From Ophiosphaerella korrae (lineage: Eukaryota > Ascomycota > Dothideomycetes > Pleosporales > Phaeosphaeriaceae): a stretch of DNA of 64,000 nucleotides. Under the pieces are notes generated by a model. That model was given only the letters and a program-made list of their open reading frames with translations. It was not told the origin of the DNA and searched no databases. A program made the position numbers and the translations under genes. Position 1 is the stretch's first letter, and each line of letters starts with the position of its first letter. Shown here one piece after another: positions 56,270 to 64,000 of this stretch. The stretch is from positions 222,777-286,776 of the forward strand of contig JALNQF010000044.1 of the NCBI GenBank assembly GCA_028456385.1, given 5' to 3'.

Positions 56270-57927
56270 TGGGGCTGCTGCTGAGGCCGGAGAAGTAAAA
56301 CATTCTCACAAGTAATATAGTCAGTGATTAGCTTCTTTAAAAAGGTTAGCATTTTGAGACCACTTTAATACACCTGGATGGCAATGGATGAGCTACAGCC
56401 ACAATTTCAATTCATGTAATAATATAGTGAGCGCCTTAGGTAGATACTTTGATGAGACTCCTGTCCCATAACGATTTTCTCGGAAGACTCAAATTTACGC
56501 ATTATCACCTACTGCTGTTGGGAGTTAATATCTAACTATATTTAATATTTTCTTAGTCTATATTTGCAGAGTTCTCGGTGATATTTGTCAACTTTAACCT
56601 CTCTCCTCCACCCATCACATGAGATGTGGGCACTGAGAAGTATCTGGGACCCTCAACATAGATCGATAGACACGTCCCTGTTCGGATGGCATCTCTAGCG
56701 TGCGTATATTCATCATCTGTAAAATGGCTGCCACCTCTTCAACATTCTCTGCAGTCATCTAGCGGAGGAAAACATTTTGGGGTCAGGTGCTGAGCTGTGC
56801 CTTTTGTGTTGAGTAAGGTGGCTATGGTAGGTGGTACCCTCGTGTGTAGGGTTAGCGGCTTTGAGAAAACGGATGAGCGGACTTTGCTAGTGTTGAGAAG
56901 AGGCCCATGGGGAAGGAACAAGCAACAAATTAGAGGATGAGAATCGGATAAAAGGATTGCACAGAATTCACTTACTTTATTTATTTATTATTATATGACG
57001 ATTTGTAAAAGCTTCAAAACCTAGAAGATGAAGCGGTGAGAAAGAGCCCGTCAGGCACGAGATAGGAGAGGTGTTTTGCTGTGATGGTGGTTGAAACCTA
57101 GCAGGGGCTTCCTGTCTGGTCCCTGATTAGCGTGTATTGCGCCTCCCAAAACCGCTGAGTGCGACCCAACCACCTAGTGATTCAGCCACTTACTCAATTA
57201 AGGTAACAAATATGATATGGGATTTCATCTAGTCAGTAAAGACTGAGCAGGATATCATTGCATCAGTCAATTGCATATCAACGAGCAAGCTGGACACGGC
57301 GCTTGCACCTTGGTGTTAGTCGCAGCAATGCCACTCGAGTCTTCGAGACATGTCAAGAATATGCAGATGCCACTCTAGCTAGGTATAGAGGTAACGCTTT
57401 GTAGGTCCTGCATTCATTTGCGCCGCGTTACTAGCACCTGTGGTTGTTCTTGGTGTTATGCATATCATGCTGTGCGCTGCACGGGCCAAGAACACGGATC
57501 ATGTCTTAGGTACTCAAAAGGGATAGCTGCCCGTTAGAGAAGCGGACTGACACGGAGTATTTTATCAAGCAGTCAAATATTCATAGAATAAGGCATCTTG
57601 GCAACGGTTTCTAGATACCATTTGAGCCGATAGGCTCTTTACGTTTTTTATCCCCGCTGTTCGGGCCGCTTGGCAGATTCGAAGCGACCTCGGGACAGAC
57701 TGACAGTTGCGATCGGTAGGTTTTGTGCTTCACACAGCAAGGATACAACTCAGTGATGGCATGATGCGCAACATCCGGGGTTTAGGAATGAACTGATATT
57801 CTAGAAGTATTCCTCTTAGTACAGATATATGGATCCCTTTTATCTTCAGTAGAGGAGCATCCTTTTCATCCATTTCACTTCACTTTCCTTTCTTACCAAC
57901 AGCTCAGGAAGTCAAACAAAAATCAAG
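56270..57927. other. Gene-poor AT-rich region
   Basis: 1.66 kb with no supported gene. It includes a tttatttatttattatta stretch near 56975-56993. The last 80 bases are C/T-rich and probably the leader of the small secreted protein. Confidence 0.55.
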
Positions 57928-58161
57928 ATGGGATCCAATTTCCTCATTACAGCATTTGCCCTGGTGACATGCACTGTTGCTTCCCCAACACCACAACGCA
58001 ACCGCGGAGGCGCAAACCCACCACCTGGTACCCCAGCAGATCCAGGAATCAAAGCTCCCAAGGGAACTAACTGCACAATAACATCGACTGCTGGCGTCCT
58101 TGGTTGCGACACCGGCGATGGCGGCACAATCAACATCGTTAACGGAAAGATCAGTCGCTGA
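57928..58161 (+). CDS. Small secreted protein, 77 residues
   Basis: Single exon with ATG in a good context (caagatgg). Signal peptide GSNFLITAFALVTCTVASP, then a short mature part with a Gly/Pro/Asn-rich stretch (NRGGANPPPGTPADPG) and two cysteines (NCTIT... and GCDTGDGG). The end is TINIVNGKISR. No family recognised. Size and secretion fit fungal effector-like or surface proteins, but two cysteines and low complexity give no specific hint. Confidence 0.6.
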   Translation: MGSNFLITAFALVTCTVASPTPQRNRGGANPPPGTPADPGIKAPKGTNCTITSTAGVLGCDTGDGGTINIVNGKISR

Positions 58162-58443
58162 GCTGTATGCAATGGTCTTAGAAGATAAGAGAGGGATCGG
58201 GCAAATAGGAGCCGTATTTTTTTCTAGTGCTTAATAGCCTCCATATAGAGCTCGAGCTGAGAATCTACCCAATGGTCACTTCCTCAAATATCTGCTTCAA
58301 AATTCAGTTTTGGCTCTGGAAGAAACGCAGTGGTTACGCGATTTGCTAACATTAGGTATGCCTGTCTACTATTGAAAACAAGGAAAGGTCCTTGCCAAAA
58401 TGTGAGAACGTGGGTGCAACCTTCTATCCTTACTCATCTAACA

Positions 58444-59130
58444 TTAAAGCAGAGCAACCTTACATCCATTTGCACTCTTGCATGTCAGCTTCAGCTTCCT
58501 TTTCCACTCCCGATTGTCTCTACTCTCAATTGCCTGAAATGCGCGAGCCATTCTGAAAAGCACATAGGAAGCCTCAATCATTGCCTTTTGCTGTCCTAGG
58601 CAAGCTCGATTTCCTGCCCCAAAGCCATAAAACTCCCACTGAGACGGTTGAATGCTATTCCATCTGTCTGGTCTAAAAGCTTCAACGTCATCTCCAAATA
58701 CAAAAGTATTTCGATGTACAGAGTAATACCCCATAATGACCTCTGTCCCTCTCGGGACAAAGATTGGAGATTGTTGGTCAGAGCCGCCGCCTATAGGGAG
58801 TTTGGTGTCTCGAAGGGCCATACGACCCAGAAGGGGGAATATAGGGCACAAACGGAGGGCTAAATGTAATATTAGCAATCAGGCTACATCCAAAGGATGG
58901 GTTTAACTCACTCTAGAAGGATGTTCTTGATGAGCCTAGAATTTGTAAATTTGTCCACCTGAAGAAAATCGTTCCCTTCTCCGATAGCTTCAGCATGAAG
59001 GCGTTGCCAGTAACTGGGATGGCGCGCTAAAAGGAACAAGCTGTTTGTAAGGAGTTCTGAGGTTGTATCTTGAGCTGCCATCATGCCTTGTATGTCCACA
59101 AAAACACCGAATCGCGTCAGAGTTGGTGGG
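58444..59130 (-). pseudogene. Truncated cytochrome P450 (C-terminal third)
   Basis: Reverse-strand remains of a P450: I-helix (MAAQDTTSELLTNSLFLLARHPSYW), then K-helix to heme region (LRLCPIFPLLGRMALRD, YYSVHRNTFVFGDDVEAFRPDRW, FGAGNRACLGQQKAMIEASYVLFRMARAF). It resembles the CYP52-like alkane/fatty acid hydroxylase group. The N-terminal about 300 residues are absent, with unrelated sequence beginning near 59130. The intron between ILLE and ALRLCP (about 58867-58910) no longer restores the frame. It appears to lack two bases at the donor. Stop at 58444. Confidence 0.8.
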
Positions 59131-59166
59131 TGATTTTTGCTTATCCCTTTTCATACACGACTCCTG

Positions 59167-59370
59167 CATAACTTACACCCCATTTCAGACGATAAAATAC
59201 TCTCTGTGGTAGTGTCTCCGGACGACGACATTCAAAAAGGGAAGGAAAAGACCCAAGAGCTAGAAACTATTCCAGTGGATCAGCAACGTTCAACATTTCT
59301 CGAAAACCCTACACTGAGTAATACCCCGCTCAGCACTATTGGAGAAAATAGTGTCTTACATCTCGCCTAG
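59167..59370 (+). pseudogene. Ubiquitin-like domain fragment
   Basis: The frame reads DDKILSVVVSPDDDIQKGKE, then TIPVDQQRSTF and a final GENSVLHLA. It follows the ubiquitin fold from strand 2 to the last strand, with the hallmark IPxDQQR and STLHL-like end. The first strand is missing (a CAG acceptor-like site precedes it) and a stop replaces the usual LRLRGG tail. It lies directly beside the cut end of the P450 fragment, so a truncated gene piece is most likely. A small spliced gene cannot be excluded. Confidence 0.5.
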
Positions 59371-59519
59371 GACGACCAGGCAGAGATGCCTGTAGAAGTT
59401 AAGCTGGCCTGCTGGTTCCTACGCTGAGGACACGATCCTGTATACGTGATTAAGTTAGGCAAAAAGCCAATTTGCACAGTTATAACTACTAAGTACATTT
59501 GGCGAATTTTTGCTAACCG

Positions 59520-59803
59520 GACACAATATTAACTGATGAAATTGTGTCTTCGGGAGAAACCCAAGCTCCACAGCTCAATGATAAAGCGTCGTGGATTGGG
59601 AACGTTGCGTCGGAGAATGGGATGGTCTTCAACACCGACTTGGTGGACCGGCAACTTCAGCAATCAATAGAGAGAGGCTATATGAAGATAATAACACCAA
59701 GGGAAATGGTATGGTTTTCGATGGCAGTTCCAATGCGGAAGCACTTGCGGTTCTTATCCGTGCGAAGTCCGACGCCAAGCAGGCACGGCCGAACGCTGGC
59801 TAG
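59520..59803 (+). pseudogene. Frameshifted tail of a SesA/HeLo-like effector
   Basis: Translation in one frame gives LNDKASWIGNVASENGMVFN plus TDLVDRQ. About 40 bases on, a second frame gives ERLYEDNNTKGNGMVFDGSS and then AEALAVLIRA. Both pieces align without gaps to the C-terminal tail of the intact protein encoded at 60192-61027 (LGDKVSWIENEAF...MFNTDLAKRQ; then ERLYKGTKAHGRSMVLQGNA...ILRA). A frame change between about 59660 and 59690 separates them. No N-terminal domain is visible upstream. It is thus a decayed, opposite-strand paralogue of the tail. Confidence 0.7.
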
Positions 59804-60191
59804 ACATGTTGTGGAAGAAGGCGCGAAACGGCTTAGTGTAATGTATCCTAAGACTATGGCCATTGTATTTTATCCATACTTAATGCTTGCCCTCCTCGTA
59901 ATAAAAGGCTGTATCTCATATCCGAACGGCCCTACCATGATTTATTCATATAGGTCTATTAGGAGTCTTGACATTCATTGAGGCTGTTTGCGGGCACGGT
60001 GCAAGCTTGTTCAGGTGCTGAGTGAGTGGCATGTTAGGCTGCACACGTATGCATTTTATGAACGAGATCGCAGCATCGTTGATTGATACACAGTCACAAG
60101 ATGGATGAGGCTCACCCTATCGGCCAGTACAGGGAGACTACACCGAAGGTATGCCACATCTGTTTCAAATAACAACCGGACTGACATTGTC

Positions 60192-61027
60192 CTATCTTCT
60201 ACGTGCGCGAAGAATAGCAGCAACTTCGTCTGCACTAGCATTACCCTGGAGGACCATACTCCTCCCATGAGCCTTAGTTCCCTTGTATAGCCTTTCTACA
60301 GGTGCATGGGCTTGCCGTTTGGCGAGATCTGTGTTGAACATATCCGCATCGTCGAAAGCCTCATTCTCAATCCACGACACTTTGTCTCCAAGATTTAATG
60401 CCTGGACATCCTCGCTCGTAAGGGGAACTATGCCTTCGCCTTGTGCAATTAGCATGAGTGGACATGATTGTGCAATTATACAGTACTGGTTTCATCTAAG
60501 CTCCTTGCCTCAAGCTGAGCAGCAATCGAAAGCCTGTGCCCAAGGATCCTTTGCACGTTCTGATCAACTCGCTGAATAGCCGCTAAAGCCGCTGTGAACC
60601 CGGCGCGCATAGTGCCGCTTAGTCCAACATGCGCCATAACGATTCGTGCAGTTAGGTCTGCTCTTGCACGATCTAATTGAGTCATGGTGTTGTCAAGACC
60701 CTTATTTTCTTTGTCCCCGTTTATGAGCGCATGAGTGTACTGCTTAGCTTTGCTCTTTTCTTGGTGGGTAGCTAGGTCATCTAACTGGCGCTGCAACTCT
60801 TTGCCTAAGCTTACAATTTTCTGGCTCTGCTCCTTGATTGCAATAGTATGTAGCTCTGGTTCATCGCGGACAAGCTGCAGCGTATTAAGTATATTATCAA
60901 GCTGGTCTTTGTACCCGTCTAGGCGAGCCGATGCTCCATGCACTCTTGCTCTTAAGTCCTGTATCTTTTGGATGATGGTGATCGCTTGACCGAGCAGCTG
61001 AGAGACAGCAGCTGTGCTGCCGATCAC
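60192..61027 (-). CDS. SesA/HeLo-like effector with C-terminal HRAM-type amyloid motif (predicted)
   Basis: Exons 61027-60487 and 60439-60192 (47-bp intron, branch GCTAAT, AAG acceptor); about 262 residues. The N-terminal 180 residues are helical (GSTAAVSQLLGQAITIIQKI; LDGYKDQLDNILNTLQLV; RADLTARIVMAHVGLSGTMRAGF). They resemble the N-terminal domains of fungal STAND proteins and their stand-alone partners. The tail at residues 233-250 (nt 60231-60284) reads KGTKAHGRSMVLQGNASA, with the G-x-S-x4-G-N pattern of HET-s-related amyloid motifs. The gene is divergent from a NACHT-WD40 receptor whose N-terminus carries a similar motif. By analogy with HET-S/NWD2, the product would be a membrane-acting death effector triggered by templated folding. 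That is inference; the HeLo assignment is tentative. Confidence 0.72.
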
Positions 61028-61313
61028 TTCCTAGTGTACCCTGTAAGATCCTTACCTGGCAGCTGTTGGTGACTCTATAAACGTACCATTATCGCAAAGC
61101 ACACGAAGGCCGGGGTCCGCTTGGCGAAGTCAAGTGTCTGCTGTTCAGCTGAGGCTTGGCACAGTTTGGGCCTCGCCGCAGCGCTAACATCTCACTCCTG
61201 CAATATGAGCTCCTTAGTCTTCTTGCCTTGGGTTCGTCGCACTGGCTCTGACTGACGGTCGCTTGCTCACTCGAACCCTGCGGGCAAGACCTGGTAGGAT
61301 TTCCCGCTAGTGC
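61028..61313. promoter_or_regulatory. Bidirectional promoter between effector and NLR
   Basis: 286 bp separate the two ATG codons. A CTATAAA-like word lies at about 61074-61080. The short shared region would allow coordinated expression of receptor and effector; no factor sites are identified. Confidence 0.55.
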
Positions 61314-64000
61314 ATGGCACAGCTCAAACTAACGTCTAGCCGTAGCAGCGCACTGATGCATTCCTCGGCTGGCCACACGACAACGTATGCAGATATCAGA
61401 ACTGACGGCAATTCGATCAACTTCCTCGGTAACATTGATGGCGGTGTCCACATTCCCGGCGGGTCTGGCATTCCGAGCCCCCACCAATGCATGCGCGACC
61501 TTAGAGTTACTGACCCGCGCGAAGACCGGGCGAGGATCGAAGGCGACAAGGACAAGCTGCTCAGAGACTGCTATGCATGGGTCCTGAACGACACCAGCTT
61601 CCAGCGGTGGAGGGCACGGGATGACGCACGGCTGCTGTGGATTCGGGGCGACCCGGGCAAAGGCAAGACAATGATGACGATGGGTCTTATCGCTGAGCTA
61701 TCTAAAGGACATAAGGCTAGGCCGTCGTCATCAACGATGTCGAGGGTCTTAGCCACGCTCCGGCCCAGCTCCAGGCCAGAGCTGCTAGCTTACTTCTTCT
61801 GCCAGAGCACCCGACCGGAGCTCAACAACGCAGTGTCGGTCCTTCGTGGGCTCGTATATCTGCTTATCGCTCAAAGAGAGCAGTTCATGCGGCATGTGCT
61901 GAAGCGGTACGAGGCTGTGGGTGGTAAGCTTTTCGAAGGCCCCAATGCCATCTACGCGCTGAGAGAGATACTGTCGGATATACTCAACGACCCAGCCCTA
62001 CCAACAACATACCTTCTAGTTGATGCTCTTGACGAGTGCACAACTGGATTGTTTGACCTCCTGCGTGTTATCACTGACAATGATGTTGGGCGGCGGTCAA
62101 GGGTCAAGTGGCTGGTGACGAGCCGCAACGTACCAGAGATTGAGCGGTTTCTACAGCCAGACTCTACTGGGGTCAAGGTCAGCCTTGAGGTCAGCGCAGA
62201 CCACGTAGCAAAGGCGGTGGCGGCGTTTATCAACTTTAAGGTGCAACGGCTAGCGGTGGCACAGAAGTATAACAATAAGATTAGAGCAGAGGTGGTGCAG
62301 CAGCTCCGCGATAAGGCTGAAGGCACGTTTCTGTGGGTGTCGCTCGTGTGCAAAGAGCTGGAATGTGTACCGCTCTACCGTACGCGGGAAGTGCTGCAAG
62401 CAATGCCAGCTGAACTTGACCCGCTGTATGACCGGATGATGGCACAGATCTCAGCGCAGGACGTTAAGACTGCAAAGCACTGTAAAGATATTCTCCGATC
62501 AGTTACTATCGCCTTCCGGCCGTTGTATCTCAGAGAGCTTGTTGTAGTTGCTGGCCTCCCGAGAGATCAGTTTGACAGTGCCCAGGCAGTCGCGGACCTC
62601 GTCAGCCATTGCGGGTCCTTTCTCACCGTCCGCCAGGACACGATATCGTTCATTCACCTGTCCGCTAAAGACTACTTTACATTAGGAAAGGGCCAGCAGG
62701 TGTTTGACTGTGCAGTAGCAGAAGAGCAAGGGCAAGTGACCTACCGCCTGCTTAATGCAATGCGCAGTATACTGCGCAGAGATATGTCTAGTATAGCGGA
62801 GCAAGATGAAGATAGCGTTCTTCACCAAATCGCGTATGCATGCGAGTACTGGGTCGATCATTTGTGCAGCTCGAGCCTCACGTCTCTAGCGAATGACGAT
62901 CATGTGTTGCAGGATAAAGGCATTATCGATCTATTTCTGCGGGAGAAGTTTCTGTATTGGCTAGAAGCTCTTAGTCTGTGTAAGAGTGTACCAAAGGGGG
63001 TAGCTTCAGTAGAGAAACTCTGGTCGCTCCTTCAAGTATGTTTTATACAAATACCCGTATTTGCAATGATTTTTTTTTGTCTAATATAAGCTAGAAAAGA
63101 GGAGAAGTAAGTGCATTTGCTGAGCTTATCAAGGATGCGCATCGATTTGTAATGTACCACAAGGGAGGCATTGAATATAACGCTCTCCAGGTATATACAT
63201 CTGCGCTGTTGTTTAGTCCAAGGAAGAGCGTAATTAGAAGACTTTTCCAGCACGAAGAGCCAGATTGGATCCATATTGTACCGGCCATAGGCGATAGCTG
63301 GAGCGCATGCCTACAGACGCTCGAGGGCCATAGCAGTACGGTCAACTCAGTAGCCTTCTCGCATGACTCGACTCGGCTCGCGTCTGGATCGTGGGACAAC
63401 ACCATCAAGGTATGGGATACAAGCAGTGGCGCATGCCTGCAGACGCTTGAGGGCCATAGTAATATGGTCAACTCAGTAGCCTTCTCGCATGACTCGACTC
63501 GGCTCGCGTCTGGATCGAATGACAACACCATCAAGGTATGGGATACAAGCAGTGGCGCATGCCTGCAGACGCTTGAGGGCCATAGTAATATGGTCAACTC
63601 AGTAGCCTTCTCGCATGACTCGACTCGGCTCGCGTCTGGATCGAATGACAACACCATCAAGGTATGGGATACAAGCAGTGGCGCATGCCTGCAGACGCTT
63701 GAGGGCCATAGTAATATGGTCAACTCAGTAGCCTTCTCGCATGACTCGACTCGGCTCGCGTCTGGATCGTGGGACAAGACCATCAAGGTATGGGATACAA
63801 GCAGCGGCGCATGCCTGCAGACGCTTGAGGGCCATAGTAATATGGTCAACTCAGTAGCCTTCTCGCATGACTCGACTCGGCTCGCGTCTGGATCGTGGGA
63901 CAAGACCATCAAGGTATGGGATACAAGCAGCGGCGCATGCCTGCAGACGCTTGAGGGCCATAGTAATATGGTCAACTCAGTAGCCTTCTCGCATGACTCG
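61314..64000 (+). CDS. NACHT-WD40 receptor (NLR), cut by window end
   Basis: Exon 1 61314-63035, 59-bp intron, exon 2 63095 to the window end (open). Residues 26-44 (nt 61389-61445) read ADIRTDGNSINFLGNIDGG, matching the G-x-S-x4-G-N-x2-G-G pattern of HET-s/NWD2 amyloid motifs. A NACHT domain follows: Walker A GDPGKGKT (about residue 112), Walker B YLLVDALDEC (about 233-242) and KWLVTSRNVPEIERFL. A winged-helix-like region (ILRSVTIAFRPLYLRELVVVAGL) leads to the linker FVMYHKGGIEYNALQVYTSALLFSP typical of HET-E/HNWD receptors. Near-identical WD40 repeats then start near 63301. Such proteins sense non-self ligands and activate a partner that kills the cell. ATG 61314 places the motif right at the N-terminus, as in NWD2. 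Confidence 0.9.
63301..64000 (+). repeat. 126-bp tandem WD40-coding repeats
   Basis: Five full units plus a sixth cut by the window end, with ggccat landmarks at 63326, 63452, 63578, 63704, 63830 and 63956. Units are almost identical at the DNA level; differences cluster in few codons. In one block units read SWDNT, SNDNT, SNDNT, SWDKT, SWDKT, and unit 1 has HSSTV where the others have HSNMV. This is the pattern of HNWD-type receptor repeats that undergo concerted evolution with selected variable sites. Confidence 0.95.

Noticed and set aside
63091..63975. 294-codon open frame on the minus strand in the WD40 array
   Set aside because: It is the mirror of the 126-bp plus-strand repeats, and its sequence is a reverse reading of WD40 units. 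The plus strand has clear WD40 logic and joins the NACHT exon.
63301..64000. CRISPR-like regular repeat spacing
   Set aside because: The 126-bp periodicity is a coding WD40 repeat without spacers, and the genome is eukaryotic.
1..64000. tRNA and rRNA genes
   Set aside because: I looked for box B-like GGTTCRA words and conserved rRNA stretches and saw none in a convincing cloverleaf context. A covariance-model scan was not possible.

Overview
The window is nuclear DNA of a filamentous ascomycete (Pezizomycotina), most likely a Dothideomycete. The basis is short introns (about 45-65 bp) with GT...AG ends and CTAAC-like branch sites, fungus-specific families (HET domain, Zn2Cys6 regulators, NACHT-WD40 receptors, DUF7704-like and DUF4149 membrane proteins) and a Med15 with long Gln tracts. 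The class-level assignment is inference; no taxonomic search was possible.

Left third (1-27 kb) is mostly housekeeping: a tiny cytochrome c oxidase subunit (COX9), a 1622-residue Gln-rich Mediator tail subunit (MED15), a DUF7704-like membrane protein, an F-box/WD40 protein, the AP-3 mu subunit (APM3) divergent from a DMAC1-like mitochondrial protein, a conserved nuclear-type protein of unknown function, an F-box protein, a seven-exon fungal defence-type protein (19.4-22.6 kb), two convergent methyltransferases (EFM4 and an NNT1/EFM7-like protein), a TMEM205-like protein and two small hypotheticals.

Middle (28-51 kb): a HET-domain protein, an AT-rich stretch holding a non-autonomous foldback/MITE-like element, a zinc-ribbon protein with a six-base first exon, a secreted GH36 alpha-galactosidase, a FIT/Scs3 lipid-droplet protein, a Zn2Cys6 transcription factor that needs a 4-nt microexon to complete its zinc cluster, ribosomal protein L16 (uL13), an acyl-CoA synthetase, and a secreted Ala/Lys/Glu/Pro repeat protein.

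Right end (51.4-64 kb) is accessory-looking. It has a YwbE/UBZ-type protein, a heavily broken Zn2Cys6 regulator next to a P450 carrying one in-frame stop, a small secreted protein, and a cluster of truncated gene pieces (P450 C-terminus, ubiquitin-like piece, effector-tail piece). It ends with a divergent pair: a SesA/HeLo-like protein (60.2-61.0 kb) and a NACHT-WD40 receptor (from 61.3 kb, running off the window) with near-identical 126-bp WD40 repeats. The receptor's N-terminus and the partner's C-terminus both carry a G-x-S-x4-G-N motif like the HET-s amyloid repeats. This suggests an NLR/effector pair signalling by amyloid templating, as known for NWD2/HET-S, and it is the most interesting system here.
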